Source of the DNA: JAUSFM01 sp964343705
GTDB lineage: Archaea > Nanobdellota > Nanobdellia > Woesearchaeales > UBA12501
Reading direction: 5' to 3'
Length of the DNA: 64,000 nucleotides
NCBI GenBank assembly: GCA_964343705.1
Contig: CAYFJX010000005.1
Coordinates: 1 to 64,000, forward strand
Part shown: piece after piece, positions 16,105 to 24,914 of the stretch
Numbering within the stretch: position 1 is the stretch's first letter
How the letters are laid out: the number at the start of each line of letters is the position of its first letter
The notes under the pieces: generated by a model
What the model was told of the DNA's origin: nothing
The model's input: only the letters and a program-made list of their open reading frames with translations
Databases searched by the model: none
Program-made: the position numbers and the translations under genes

Positions 16105-17367
16105 TCACACTAACCCTTTTTCTCTTAAACCTCGTGCAATGGTTTTAGCAGACATTGCAACTCCATGCGGGTTCCAGTGATTGTCAAACGTGTCATAGAA
16201 TGTGTTTTGGTGTTGCATTGCTGTGCTTGTCAGGTCAATAAATGTCACATTAATTTCTGTGGTCGTTGCTTCCATAAACCAATTCTTATCTAGGTTCATA
16301 AAATTTCTTTTTCGCTCTTCACTCCATGAGTCAAGTGGTTCCACAAAACGTTTTCTAAACTTTTGTTGGGACTGATACACACTGGGAATGTTTACCATCA
16401 CAAAGGATGCATTATTTGATTCAACATCTTGCTTGAACATTCTAAGAAGTATCTTAGCATGTCTTAAATATTGGCCATACTCAAAGTCATCCAGGTATAC
16501 TTTATTTGCCAGCTCTTTTTCAAGCAGGTTTAGTTTGTACAACAGACGGTTAAATTCTGCAACTTTATTCGTATCTCTATTTTTTTGTTTCTTAAGTGCT
16601 TGTTTTGCAAACACATAGAAGTGAGACCATGATCGCATAAAAGCATCTGGAGGTACTTTGATGGTTTTGTTGTTGTCCTTGAGGTACATACCATGGTCTC
16701 TTCCTAATCGTTGTTTGCTTTCTTTGGCAATTTCATCTGCAGTTCTCTTAGCTAACTTTTGATTGTGATCTGTGTAGATGATTGGCCGAGGATACAATCG
16801 CATATCTGCTTTAAACTGTTCAGTTATATCATTCTGGTAAAAAAGATACATAACAATGTCGGCTTCATACTGTTGACCAGTGTTGTTGTAACTCAAGTAC
16901 ACTTGTTGCATGCCATACGAGCCAACACCAAATGGAATGACTTCTATTTTCTTATCACCCACTCCACGCTTTTCCAATTCTTTTTTAAGTTGCACAGCAA
17001 TGGTCTGGTGCTCATGCAGTTCCTCCCCCCACACAAACGAGTCTCCAAACAACAAAACCCGAAACGTGTCATCTGGTTTTTTGTACTCGTACTCTATTTT
17101 CCCACGTAGGCCCTTGCTATTAGTCTCAATCATTATTTTTTCATGCGTGTCTGGCTGGTACACACACCAGGAACCACTGGCTTTGGGAGTATGGCCTAAG
17201 AGCGTGTCTGAGATAATCATTGGCCGCGGCCAGTCAGGGTGATTTCGGTCACATTCATCAAACAGTGCTTGGGGTGCAACCACTCGAAAACCAACCTCTA
17301 CCAAGAGAAGACATACTATGATAGATATGAGCAACACCCCTAGATTCCTATACACCTGTTTCATCAC
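16105..17367 (-). CDS. Membrane-anchored SGNH/GDSL hydrolase-like protein (paralogue 1)
   Basis: 420 residues. One N-terminal membrane helix (about 8-30) anchors a surface-exposed domain. Block I is LLFGDSFVWGEE with the nucleophile Ser110; the C-terminal catalytic block is FDNHWNPHG (Asp395, His397), the form seen in AlgX/AlgJ-type acetyl-transferase or esterase relatives of the SGNH fold. The paralogue at 22264-23517 matches throughout, for example DECDRNHPDW against DECHRNHPDY and the SWCVYQPDT/TWCVYQPDT stretch. The two copies bracket the exosome operon. A role in acylating or deacylating surface glycans is inference. TATA TTTATAAA near 17387 gives a leaderless mRNA. Confidence 0.85.
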   Translation of the reverse strand: MMKQVYRNLGVLLISIIVCLLLVEVGFRVVAPQALFDECDRNHPDWPRPMIISDTLLGHTPKASGSWCVYQPDTHEKIMIETNSKGLRGKIEYEYKKPDDTFRVLLFGDSFVWGEELHEHQTIAVQLKKELEKRGVGDKKIEVIPFGVGSYGMQQVYLSYNNTGQQYEADIVMYLFYQNDITEQFKADMRLYPRPIIYTDHNQKLAKRTADEIAKESKQRLGRDHGMYLKDNNKTIKVPPDAFMRSWSHFYVFAKQALKKQKNRDTNKVAEFNRLLYKLNLLEKELANKVYLDDFEYGQYLRHAKILLRMFKQDVESNNASFVMVNIPSVYQSQQKFRKRFVEPLDSWSEERKRNFMNLDKNWFMEATTTEINVTFIDLTSTAMQHQNTFYDTFDNHWNPHGVAMSAKTIARGLREKGLV

Positions 17368-17450
17368 CTAGGCAATCTCAAGGGTTTATAAAACGTTTAT
17401 GTTCAGGCCCTCTAACTTCCTTTATAAATGAAAATTGCTCAAACCACCAC

Positions 17451-17461
17451 CTTTATATACT
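17451..17461 (+). promoter_or_regulatory. TATA box of the exosome/proteasome superoperon
   Basis: CTTTATATACT lies about 50 nt upstream of the first gene (17508), giving a predicted start near 17482 and a leader of about 25 nt. The following seven genes are on the same strand with gaps of 0-25 nt, so this is probably the main promoter for all of them. Confidence 0.6.
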
Positions 17462-17507
17462 ACTTCTTGTTCTGTAGCATTCGAGAGAGAAAGAAAGACG
17501 AGACAAA

Positions 17508-17864
17508 ATGGCTACAAAAGGCATAAAGGGGCTTGCACCAAGCCTGAGAGAGAAAAAAAGATACGTGGTGTTTGAAGTTCTATCTGAGAAATCAATTAGT
17601 GACCGAACTGCAATAAACAAAGCTATTATTGGCTCATTTCTCCAAATGCATGGTGAAGCAACTCTTGCAAAAGCAGGCCTACTTACCTTGCCTGACTTTG
17701 ATGAGAAAACGCAACGTGTCATTATGCGTACAAGTACTAAAACCGTTAACGATCTTTCAACAGCAGCAATGCTTGTCAAAGAAATCAATAAACAAAAAGT
17801 AATAATTCAGACAGTGGGAGTCTCAGGTGTCTTGAAAAAAGTAAGAGCCTGTCTTGCACGGTAG
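17508..17864 (+). CDS. rnp2: RNase P protein component 2 (Pop5/Rnp2)
   Basis: 118 residues, normal length. The signature SLREKKRYVVFEVLSEK at 12-28 is typical of archaeal Pop5, which pairs with Rpp30 to support the catalytic domain of RNase P RNA in 5' maturation of tRNAs. It is the first gene of the conserved archaeal superoperon and is followed 12 nt later by the proteasome alpha gene, an order found across archaea. Here the usual upstream rpl15e and rnp3 genes are missing and a SGNH protein gene stands divergently instead. Confidence 0.9.
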   Translation: MATKGIKGLAPSLREKKRYVVFEVLSEKSISDRTAINKAIIGSFLQMHGEATLAKAGLLTLPDFDEKTQRVIMRTSTKTVNDLSTAAMLVKEINKQKVIIQTVGVSGVLKKVRACLAR

Positions 17865-17876
17865 TGAGGTGTTTAT

Positions 17877-18605
17877 ATGCAACCAATGAGTCATCAAGTA
17901 ATGGGATATGATCGGGCAATCACCATGTTCAGTCCTGACGGACGATTGCTTCAAGTAGAATATGCAAAGAAAACAGTAAAACAAGGTTCAACAGCTATTG
18001 GAATGGTTTGTTCAGATGGTGTTGTACTCATAACTGACAAGCGCATTGTTGATCCGCTTGTTGTAGCAGATTCTGTTGAAAAAATATTCAAAATTGACGA
18101 ACACATCGCAGCAACAGCATCAGGGATTCTTTCTGATGCGCGAGTACTTGTTGAGCGAGCACAAGTTCGAGCACAACAACACCATGTTTCATATGATGGT
18201 CCTACTGATGTACTTTCCATTGTCAAAGACATTTGTGATCTCAAACAAATTTGTACCCAATCAGGTGGTCTACGACCATTTGGTGTAAGCCTCCTTGTGG
18301 CGGGAGTTGACTCTTCAGGTCCGCTCTTGTTTGAAACAGATCCAACAGGTATCTTTTTCCAATACCGCGCAGCAGTTATTGGAGAGGGAGATGGTGAAAT
18401 AGAAAAGATACTACAAAAAGAGCACAAATCTGACATGAACATGGAAGCAGCACTAAAGCTTGGTCTGAAAGCTCTTTCAAAAGTTATTGAAGGTATTACA
18501 CTTGAACGCATTGATTGTGCGTGTATACCTAACAATACAAGGAAACTAAACAAACTTCCAAAAGCAAAAATTGACAAAATCTTCAAGGAAGTAAAAAAGA
18601 AATAA
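17877..18605 (+). CDS. psmA: Proteasome subunit alpha
   Basis: 242 residues. It builds the outer seven-membered rings of the 20S proteasome, gating substrate entry. Seen: the N-terminal alpha signature GYDRAITMFSPDGRLLQVEYA (first 25 residues, gating region), KKTVKQGSTAIGMVCSDG, and RPFGVSLLVAG in the core. It lacks the catalytic Thr propeptide arrangement of beta subunits, as expected. SD AGGTG is 6 nt before the ATG; gene starts 12 nt after rnp2 and abuts the SBDS gene. No beta subunit is in the window. Confidence 0.97.
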   Translation: MQPMSHQVMGYDRAITMFSPDGRLLQVEYAKKTVKQGSTAIGMVCSDGVVLITDKRIVDPLVVADSVEKIFKIDEHIAATASGILSDARVLVERAQVRAQQHHVSYDGPTDVLSIVKDICDLKQICTQSGGLRPFGVSLLVAGVDSSGPLLFETDPTGIFFQYRAAVIGEGDGEIEKILQKEHKSDMNMEAALKLGLKALSKVIEGITLERIDCACIPNNTRKLNKLPKAKIDKIFKEVKKK

Positions 18606-18614
18606 GTGAAACAA

Positions 18615-19340
18615 ATGAGCAGAATCGGTTCACAAACAATGGATAAAGAACGAGTGTCTTTTAACCTAGCTCGGCTTAGAAAAGGTGGGAAAAAATTTGA
18701 AGTTGCCATTGACGCTGACAAAGCAATTGAGTTCAAAAAAGGAAACAGTGTTGATATACAAGACGTTGTTAAAAGTGATAAAATCTTTGCTGACGTCAAA
18801 AAAGGGCTACTTGCAGAAGAAACCTCACTTAACGAGTTGTTTAAAACAGCAGACACACTTGCCATCGCCAAGACAATAGTGCAAGAAGGTGAAATCCAGT
18901 TTACTGAAGAGTACCGGCGAAAACTCAGAGAAGAGAAACGTAATAGACTTGTTACAATCATTTGCAGAAACGCGATTGATCCCAAGACAAAGTTGCCACA
19001 TCCACCGCAGCGTATTGAAAACGCACTAGATGAGGCGCGAATAACACTTGATGATTTCAAATCTGCAGAGGAACAATTGGATGATGTTATGAAAAAACTT
19101 CAACCGATTCTTCCTATCAAAATCGCAATCAAAAAAATTGAAGTTACCATTCCTGCAACATATGCAGCAAAAGCCTATAGTGCAATTGCACCTTTTGGCA
19201 AACCACAAAAAGAAGCTTGGAATAATGATGGCAGCTACACATGTACTGTTGACATTCCAGCTGGCTTAGAAGCAGACTTTTATGACAAGCTTAATAGTCT
19301 GACACATGGTGGGCTTCAAGCAAAGGTATTAGAAGACTAA
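18615..19340 (+). CDS. Ribosome maturation protein SBDS/Sdo1 homologue
   Basis: About 241 residues from the ATG at 18615, 5 nt after AGTGA; the in-frame GTG at 18606 and the ATG at 18645 (MDKERVSFNLARLRKGG, where most homologues begin) are alternatives. Three SBDS domains are visible: N-terminal FYSH-like (KKFEVAIDADKAIEFKKG), the central helical domain (QFTEEYRRKLREEKRNRLV, IDPKTKLPHPPQRIENAL) and a C-terminal ferredoxin-like domain. It releases the anti-association factor aIF6 from the large ribosomal subunit. Its place between psmA and rrp4 is the standard archaeal order. Confidence 0.95.
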   Translation: MSRIGSQTMDKERVSFNLARLRKGGKKFEVAIDADKAIEFKKGNSVDIQDVVKSDKIFADVKKGLLAEETSLNELFKTADTLAIAKTIVQEGEIQFTEEYRRKLREEKRNRLVTIICRNAIDPKTKLPHPPQRIENALDEARITLDDFKSAEEQLDDVMKKLQPILPIKIAIKKIEVTIPATYAAKAYSAIAPFGKPQKEAWNNDGSYTCTVDIPAGLEADFYDKLNSLTHGGLQAKVLED

Positions 19341-19361
19341 ACCAAGAAATGGTGAAACTAA

Positions 19362-20396
19362 ATGACAAAAGATACAGAAAAACCAAAGAAGACAGAAAAG
19401 AAAGCACCTGCTAAGAAAGCAGCTCCTGCTAAAAAAGAAACAAAAGAAATTAAGGAAACAAAAGGAACCAAAGAGACCAAGGGTACCAAAGAAACTAAGG
19501 ATCAACTATTTGTTGCTGATAAAGAAATCGTGGTACCTGGTTCAATTATGGCAACAGGCATGAGTTACTTGCCTTCGCAAGGAACATACCGTCAAGGTGA
19601 ACATATTCGATGTGGTCGCCTTGGAATGGTCAAGATTGAAGGTACTGTGCTAAAAATAATTCCAATTTCAGGAGTATATCTCCCGAAAAGTGGAGATGTA
19701 ATTATTGCACAGGTTATTGACGTTCTCATGAGTGGATGGAAACTAAATATCAACTCTGCATACCCTGCAGTGCTTCCATTAAAGGACGCAACATCCTCGT
19801 TTATTGAGAAAGGAGATGACCTCACTAAATATTATGCACTTGGTGATTATATGGTAACTCGAATTACTAATGTTACCAGCCAGAAACTTATTGATGTTTC
19901 CATGAAAGGCCCTGGCCTTAGGAAACTAAGTGGTGGAAGAATCATCAAAGTAAACGCTTCAAAAGTGCCTCGCATCATCGGCAAACAAGGATCAATGGTT
20001 TCTTTGATAAAAGAAAGCACTGATTGTAAACTTGTTGTTGGACAAAATGGTTGTGTATGGCTTGAAGGAGAGCCTGACAGAGAAAACATTACTGTCGAAG
20101 CAATCAGAATGATAGAAAAGGACGCACACCTTCCAGGAATGACTGATAGAATAAAAAAATTCCTTGAAGAGAAGCTTGGCATTACTATTGACATGGAAAA
20201 AATAATGGAGAAAGCGCAAGCAGAATTCCAGGAACGACGCCAATTTGACAGGTCAGACAGACATGGTGGCGGACACGGCGGCGGATTCAGAGGTGGCGGT
20301 CACCGTAGAGGCCCACCAAGACACGGTGGAGGACACGGTGGGAGACCACGATTCAGACGACCAAACCAAAGCCCTGGCTTTAGGCGACGGACATAG
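19362..20396 (+). CDS. rrp4: Exosome cap subunit Rrp4 with low-complexity extensions at both ends
   Basis: 344 residues, about 100 longer than typical. Core: N-terminal domain (VVPGSIMATGMSYLPSQGTY), S1 domain around residues 100-165 and KH domain with KVPRIIGKQGSMVSLI near 205. It forms part of the RNA-binding cap on the exosome ring. Two additions are unusual: a Lys/Glu/Thr N-terminal tail of about 45 residues made of KETKGT-like repeats, and a C-terminal tail of about 50 residues rich in Gly, His and Arg (GGGHGGGFRGGGHRRG), resembling eukaryotic RGG RNA-binding tails. Sits between sbds and rrp41, as is normal. Confidence 0.95.
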   Translation: MTKDTEKPKKTEKKAPAKKAAPAKKETKEIKETKGTKETKGTKETKDQLFVADKEIVVPGSIMATGMSYLPSQGTYRQGEHIRCGRLGMVKIEGTVLKIIPISGVYLPKSGDVIIAQVIDVLMSGWKLNINSAYPAVLPLKDATSSFIEKGDDLTKYYALGDYMVTRITNVTSQKLIDVSMKGPGLRKLSGGRIIKVNASKVPRIIGKQGSMVSLIKESTDCKLVVGQNGCVWLEGEPDRENITVEAIRMIEKDAHLPGMTDRIKKFLEEKLGITIDMEKIMEKAQAEFQERRQFDRSDRHGGGHGGGFRGGGHRRGPPRHGGGHGGRPRFRRPNQSPGFRRRT

Positions 20397-20406
20397 GTGA
20401 AAAAAA

Positions 20407-21135
20407 ATGGCATATACAAAACGATTCGACGGACGAAAATCATTTTCCGACACAAGGGAAATTGAAGCAAAAGCAGGCGTGATCAAACAAGCAGATGGTT
20501 CAGCATTCTTTCGTATTGGAAAGACTGCTGCTTACGCTGCAGTGTACGGACCACGCGAACTGCACCCAAAATTTTTACAAGATCCTAAAAAAGGATTATT
20601 GAGGTGTCATTATAACATGATGCCTTTTTCAGGTTCAGGAGACCGTATCAGACCAGGTCCAAGCAGGAGATCACGAGAAATCTCTCTTGTAACAAAATCA
20701 GCACTTGGTCCAGTACTTGACTTAACTGACTACCCTAATGCGGTTGTTGATGTCTTTATTGAATTCCCTCAAACTGATGCAGGAAGTAGGTGTGCAGGAA
20801 TCTGTGCAGCATCCATTGCTCTTGCTGACGCAGGAATTCCAATGAAAGATATGGTTTCAGCAGTGAGTGTAGGACGAGTTGATGACAAAATACTTGTTGA
20901 CCTAGACTACAGTGAAGAAGCATATGAGGATGGCCCTGTTGCGGACGTTCCAATTGCTGTTATTCCAAGCACAGGTGAAATTACCTTGCTTCAAATGGAC
21001 GGTGAAATTGACAAGAAGCAGTTGCTCGAAGGACTCAGAATGGGAACAGAAGCAGCATTGAAAATCAACGAAGTACAACGAAAAGCTTTGCAAGATAGGT
21101 ATAACCAAGAAACCAGCAAGGCTAAGAAGAAGTAA
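20407..21135 (+). CDS. rrp41: Exosome catalytic subunit Rrp41
   Basis: 242 residues, RNase PH fold. It carries the 3'-5' phosphorolytic and polyadenylating site of the archaeal exosome. Seen: RFDGRKSFSDTREIEAKAG at the start, phosphate/RNA-binding Arg-rich GPSRRSREISLV, and the acidic catalytic segment VDLDYSEEAYEDGPVAD. The start has an SD (GGTGA) 6 nt upstream. Compared with the next gene the active-site acidic residues are kept, identifying this as the active subunit. Confidence 0.96.
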   Translation: MAYTKRFDGRKSFSDTREIEAKAGVIKQADGSAFFRIGKTAAYAAVYGPRELHPKFLQDPKKGLLRCHYNMMPFSGSGDRIRPGPSRRSREISLVTKSALGPVLDLTDYPNAVVDVFIEFPQTDAGSRCAGICAASIALADAGIPMKDMVSAVSVGRVDDKILVDLDYSEEAYEDGPVADVPIAVIPSTGEITLLQMDGEIDKKQLLEGLRMGTEAALKINEVQRKALQDRYNQETSKAKKK

Positions 21136-21147
21136 TAAGGTGACAAA

Positions 21148-21921
21148 ATGAACGAAAGTCTAAAACAACATTTAATCACATGCCTTGAAAAACAAACTCG
21201 CTTTGACGGACGTAAACTTGATGAGTTCCGTGAAGTGAAAGTTGAAAAAGGTGTATCATGTAATGCAGAAGGATCAGCACGAGTAAAAATTGGTAACACA
21301 GAAGTTGTTGCTGGTGTCAAACTGATCGTAGACAAACCCTACCCTGACACTCCTGATCAAGGAAGTCTTATGGTAAATGCAGAGTTCCTGCCACTTTCCT
21401 CAAAGGAATTTGAAACTGGACCTCCAGGTATACGAGCAATTGAAACATCACGTGTTATTGATCGAGGAATTCGAGAAGCTAAAGCAATTGATGTTAAAAA
21501 GCTATGTATTGAAGTTGGCGAGAAGATCTGGTTAGTATCAATAGATATTTGCACTCTTAATGACGAGGGAAATATTCTTGACGCTGGTGGACTTGCAGCT
21601 CTTGCAGCACTTCAAGACGCTCGCTTCCCTTCATATGATGGTACTGAACTGGATTACAAGAAAAAAACAGATAAGAAATTGCCATTTAACAAGTTTCCTT
21701 TGTTGGTTACTGTTTACAAAATTGGCTCATGTTTGCTTGTTGATCCATCTCCTGAAGAGGAAAAAAGTGCTGATGCACGATTGACAGTTACCACAATGAA
21801 AGATGGTACTATCTGTGCATTACAAAAAGGTGGAGACACACCACTTACAACCGATGAAATTGGTGGGATGGTTGACCTTGCACTTGATAAAGCAAAAGAA
21901 CTACGGAAACTCTTTGCGTAG
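21148..21921 (+). CDS. rrp42: Exosome structural subunit Rrp42
   Basis: 257 residues, RNase PH fold, the non-catalytic partner that alternates with Rrp41 in the hexameric ring. Seen: TRFDGRKLDEFREVKVEKG, FLPLSSKEFETGPPG, ETSRVIDRGIREAKAIDVKK and a C-terminal DEIGGMVDLALDKAKELRKL. The longer N-terminus and the missing catalytic Asp pair fit Rrp42. SD AAGGTGA is 5 nt before the ATG; the gap to rrp41 is 12 nt. Confidence 0.95.
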   Translation: MNESLKQHLITCLEKQTRFDGRKLDEFREVKVEKGVSCNAEGSARVKIGNTEVVAGVKLIVDKPYPDTPDQGSLMVNAEFLPLSSKEFETGPPGIRAIETSRVIDRGIREAKAIDVKKLCIEVGEKIWLVSIDICTLNDEGNILDAGGLAALAALQDARFPSYDGTELDYKKKTDKKLPFNKFPLLVTVYKIGSCLLVDPSPEEEKSADARLTVTTMKDGTICALQKGGDTPLTTDEIGGMVDLALDKAKELRKLFA

Positions 21922-21930
21922 GTGACTCTC

Positions 21931-22182
21931 ATGGCTGAACAAAAATATACCAAATATGAGAAAGCACGAATGATTGGTGCTCGCGCATTACAAATCTCAA
22001 TGGGCGCTCCATCAACAATAAAGCTTTCAAAAAAGGATCTTGAATCCATTAAATACAATCCTTTAGAGATTGCTAAAATGGAATTTGAGAAGAAATCTCT
22101 TCCTGTAATGATTCGGCGACCAAGACCTGGAAAAAAACGCCATCAAAAGAAAACAAAGGAAGAGACCAAGAAGAAGGAATAA
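21931..22182 (+). CDS. rpoK: RNA polymerase subunit K (Rpb6/omega homologue)
   Basis: About 83 residues from the ATG at 21931, which follows GGTGA; a GTG at 21922 is in frame but has no ribosome site. YTKYEKARMIGARALQISMGAP followed by LEIAKMEFEKKSLPVMIRRP is the Rpb6/omega signature: it clamps the largest polymerase subunit. A Lys-rich tail (GKKRHQKKTKEETKKKE) extends it beyond most archaeal RpoK. The final gene of the superoperon is more often rpl37ae; rpoK in this place couples polymerase to exosome synthesis. Confidence 0.92.
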   Translation: MAEQKYTKYEKARMIGARALQISMGAPSTIKLSKKDLESIKYNPLEIAKMEFEKKSLPVMIRRPRPGKKRHQKKTKEETKKKE

Positions 22183-22212
22183 ATTTACTTTTTTTTCTTA
22201 CTTTTTTCCTTA
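22183..22212 (+). terminator. Oligo-T terminator of the superoperon
   Basis: Directly after the rpoK stop, two T-runs (TTTTTTTTC and TTTTTTCC) lie within 30 nt, the usual archaeal termination signal. A new TATA box (CTTTATAAG, near 22233) follows for the next gene. Confidence 0.65.
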
Positions 22213-22263
22213 TGATTTCTACAGGCACACAAACTTTATAAGCACTGCTTTAATATTTTTTCC

Positions 22264-23517
22264 ATGGCAAAGTCAAAAAAGCACAAGAATGTGTTAAAGA
22301 ATGTGCTTGTTGTAGTACTTGCATTAATTATTAGTTTGGCAGTTCTTGAGGTTGGTTTTCGTTTATTTAAGCCTCAACCCTTATGGGATGAGTGCCATCG
22401 AAATCATCCAGACTACGGCTTGCCAATGTTTGATAGTCATTCTCTTCTTGGATGGGATCTTAAAACAAACAGTACTTGGTGTGTGTACCAGCCAGATACT
22501 GCACAGAAAATAATCCTTGAGACAAACAGTCTTGGTCTGAGAGGGACACAAGAGTATAGTAAAGAAAAGGCAGATGACACGTTTCGGGTTTTGTTGTTTG
22601 GAGACTCATTTGTATGGGGAGAAGAACTTCACTATAAACAAACCTTTGGTGAGCAGCTTCGGAAACAGCTTGAGAAAAAACTAGGGGTGACTGTTGAAGT
22701 CATACCATTTGGTGTATCAGCGTATGGTACTACGCAAAGTTTCCTCACCTACATGAATAAAGGACGTGAATTTGAAGCAGATCTTGTTATGTATCTTTTT
22801 TACCAGAACGATCTTACTGACTCATTCAAAGAAGATCCAGACTTGTATCCCACACCTCTTATTATTTTTGAACCAGGAAAAGTAAATATTGTGCCTGCGG
22901 ATGTTGTTGCTAAAGACCGACGGAATGTTACAGGCAATGCGTCATACTTTGCCAGGTACAATTATGACATTGCAAACGTGAATGTTCCATCTCCTGTCAA
23001 ACAAGTACTGTTGAGTAACTCTCACTTTTTCACCTTTGCTGATACAGCTTTTTCAAAAAGTAGACGAGCACAAAAGCAAAAAGACAGTGATACTGTTCGT
23101 TTGATTAAGAAAACTTGGACAACTAATCTTGAACTATTCAAATGGGTACAATCCACTGATCCAGATCTTTTCAGGTATGGGAAGAATCTGGTACAACTTA
23201 TTGACATGTTTTCTGTTGAAGTTAGGAATGATGGGAAACAGTTTGTTCTTGTTAATATTCCAAGTGAGTACCAAGTACGAGACAAGTTTCTTGATAAGGT
23301 TGCTAAAGATTCAAGTTGGGACAATGACGTTGATGAGGATAGCAAAAACTATGTGTTAAATACATTGGCTAAAATGAAGAATATTCCTTACATTGACTTA
23401 ACAGGTGTTGCCTACAAGGAACCCAGGTTCTACTTCAAAACTGATCAGCATTGGTCTCCAGTAGGAGCTCGTTTGTCAGCAAAGTACGTTGCTGCGCATG
23501 TTGGAACAAAGAAGTAG
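22264..23517 (+). CDS. Membrane-anchored SGNH/GDSL hydrolase-like protein (paralogue 2)
   Basis: 417 residues. An N-terminal membrane helix (about 13-33) is followed by the SGNH domain: LLFGDSFVWGEE with Ser115, and TDQHWSPVGARLS near the C-terminus providing the Asp/His pair. It matches the paralogue at 16105-17367 along its length, including the Cys-bearing segments DECHRNHPDY and TWCVYQPDT. Those conserved Cys residues may form an extracellular disulfide. Presumed surface O-acyl hydrolase or transferase. A TATA box near 22233 gives an almost leaderless mRNA. Confidence 0.85.
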   Translation: MAKSKKHKNVLKNVLVVVLALIISLAVLEVGFRLFKPQPLWDECHRNHPDYGLPMFDSHSLLGWDLKTNSTWCVYQPDTAQKIILETNSLGLRGTQEYSKEKADDTFRVLLFGDSFVWGEELHYKQTFGEQLRKQLEKKLGVTVEVIPFGVSAYGTTQSFLTYMNKGREFEADLVMYLFYQNDLTDSFKEDPDLYPTPLIIFEPGKVNIVPADVVAKDRRNVTGNASYFARYNYDIANVNVPSPVKQVLLSNSHFFTFADTAFSKSRRAQKQKDSDTVRLIKKTWTTNLELFKWVQSTDPDLFRYGKNLVQLIDMFSVEVRNDGKQFVLVNIPSEYQVRDKFLDKVAKDSSWDNDVDEDSKNYVLNTLAKMKNIPYIDLTGVAYKEPRFYFKTDQHWSPVGARLSAKYVAAHVGTKK

Positions 23518-23568
23518 CTGTGATACCACAGGACAAACTTTATAAACAAAATTAGCTTTGTTTCTTGT

Positions 23569-23802
23569 ATGAAAGTCTTTCAATCAAAAAGAGGTGTGTC
23601 ACCACTTATTGCAACTGTTATTCTTATTGCCTTTGCTATTGGTATTGGTGCGGTTCTCATGAGTTGGAGCAGTACTGCAGTTGTGGCAGAGCATACAGAC
23701 GCTGCACTACCAGCAGAATGCACACCATACATTATGGCTACGTGTTTTCCCAACCCGCCTGCAGCAACAACGTTGACTGTTTCTGAATCAACTATTACTT
23801 AG
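23569..23802 (+). CDS. Archaeal type IV pilin-like protein
   Basis: 77 residues. The start MKVFQSKRGVSPLIATVILIAFAIG is the class III signal plus hydrophobic N-helix of archaeal pilins (DUF1628-like): the prepilin peptidase would cut after the Gly in KRG, and the following helix forms the filament core. The mature part is very short with two Cys (ECTPYIMATCFP), so this is a minimal pilin or a truncated one. A frame-shifted coding-like stretch follows (to TAA at 23888), which hints that the original gene was longer. TATA TTTATAAAC near 23539. Confidence 0.85.
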   Translation: MKVFQSKRGVSPLIATVILIAFAIGIGAVLMSWSSTAVVAEHTDAALPAECTPYIMATCFPNPPAATTLTVSESTIT

Positions 23803-23921
23803 TTTCACTGAAGAAAGATGCGAAGACGGATAAAACATTCTCTATCAATAAGCATGTGTATGAGATGTTGTTGGGGATAAGAAATTAATTACACCACATC
23901 TAAAACTTGAAATTGTTTTTT

Positions 23922-24914
23922 CTATTCTGTCCCTGTTGTAAACAGTGGTTGAGTAAAATATGTCACCAATCTATCTCTTAGAGGTTCAAATGCAGTTGTT
24001 AAATCTGTTAAAACTCGTTGCTGACCAGTACGAACATGTTCCGCCAATAATTCTCCCTTTCCCTCAGCAAAGCTTCCAGCTTCTGCAAGATGTCGTCCAT
24101 AATCAGCACCTTCACCAGTTCCTCTAAATGCAGTACTAAAAGCATCAGAAGCTCCTCTCAATTTTTCCAACAAACCTTCAGCAACTTTTCCCTGATGAGC
24201 TAAATTAGCAAATTCTGTAAAACTTCCTTCTTTGCTTCTTATTACATCAACAACAGCTTTGTATAATTCAACTGCCTCTTCAATATCTTGATAAACAGGA
24301 CTTACAGGATGCATGATAAGAGAAGCACGAGTAAATCCATCATCTTCTGATCTATTATTACCGTAACTGAAAACACCTTTTTTCCACTGAGCATCAAATC
24401 CTTCGAATTCTGGCCGTGCATCTAATACTTCTTGTAACTTTCCATCAAGAATAACCTTCAATAGTTGTTCTCTCGTCATTGAATCAACAGGAATAGGTAA
24501 AACATCAACACTTTCTATTTTAACACTCAAACCACAGCCAGCTAAACCATCTCTTACAGGGTCAGTTTGGTAATGATCCCAAAATTGGACGTGAGCATAA
24601 GCAACAGTAACATCCCCTCTTGAAGTATCAATAATATCTCCATCATGGCATCGATATCCACTTTGTGGTCTGAAACCCCCCTCAAAAACTTTTCCAAAAA
24701 GATCTGGTAATAAGCCTGCCAAAAGTGCTTCTGCAAGTGGATCAACATCATTCTGATTACGAATTCCCTTAGCTTGAAGAAAATCTCTAACTTTGGTGGG
24801 GTCTTTGTATTTTACTCTCCACGAATTAGCGTGATGATCAACCCCTCCCTGTGGACGGCCTCCAAACCCCCCTTCACTAGGGATAATATTCGCTTCAACT
24901 GGTAAATTTAACAT
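23922..24914 (-). CDS. Hypothetical soluble protein
   Basis: 330 residues, no signal peptide or membrane segment. The N-terminal third is Gly/His-rich (SEGGFGGRPQGGVDHHANSW) with several His and Cys that could bind metal (YRCHDGD, GLAGCGLS); the C-terminal third is helical. No enzyme motif or family recognised. It stands alone with a TATA box about 25-30 nt upstream of the start. Function unknown. Confidence 0.7.
   Translation of the reverse strand: MLNLPVEANIIPSEGGFGGRPQGGVDHHANSWRVKYKDPTKVRDFLQAKGIRNQNDVDPLAEALLAGLLPDLFGKVFEGGFRPQSGYRCHDGDIIDTSRGDVTVAYAHVQFWDHYQTDPVRDGLAGCGLSVKIESVDVLPIPVDSMTREQLLKVILDGKLQEVLDARPEFEGFDAQWKKGVFSYGNNRSEDDGFTRASLIMHPVSPVYQDIEEAVELYKAVVDVIRSKEGSFTEFANLAHQGKVAEGLLEKLRGASDAFSTAFRGTGEGADYGRHLAEAGSFAEGKGELLAEHVRTGQQRVLTDLTTAFEPLRDRLVTYFTQPLFTTGTE

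Noticed and set aside
16910..17242. Open frame antisense to the SGNH gene (110 residues) and similar long antisense frames, for example 17951-19060
   Set aside because: They mirror strong genes with conserved motifs on the other strand, and their translations are low-complexity or Ser/Cys-rich as expected of antisense frames.
23785..23888. Coding-like frame of about 33 codons right after the pilin stop, in another frame
   Set aside because: It has no start of its own at the upstream end and is short; it could be the frame-shifted end of the pilin, but one shift cannot be proved without relatives.
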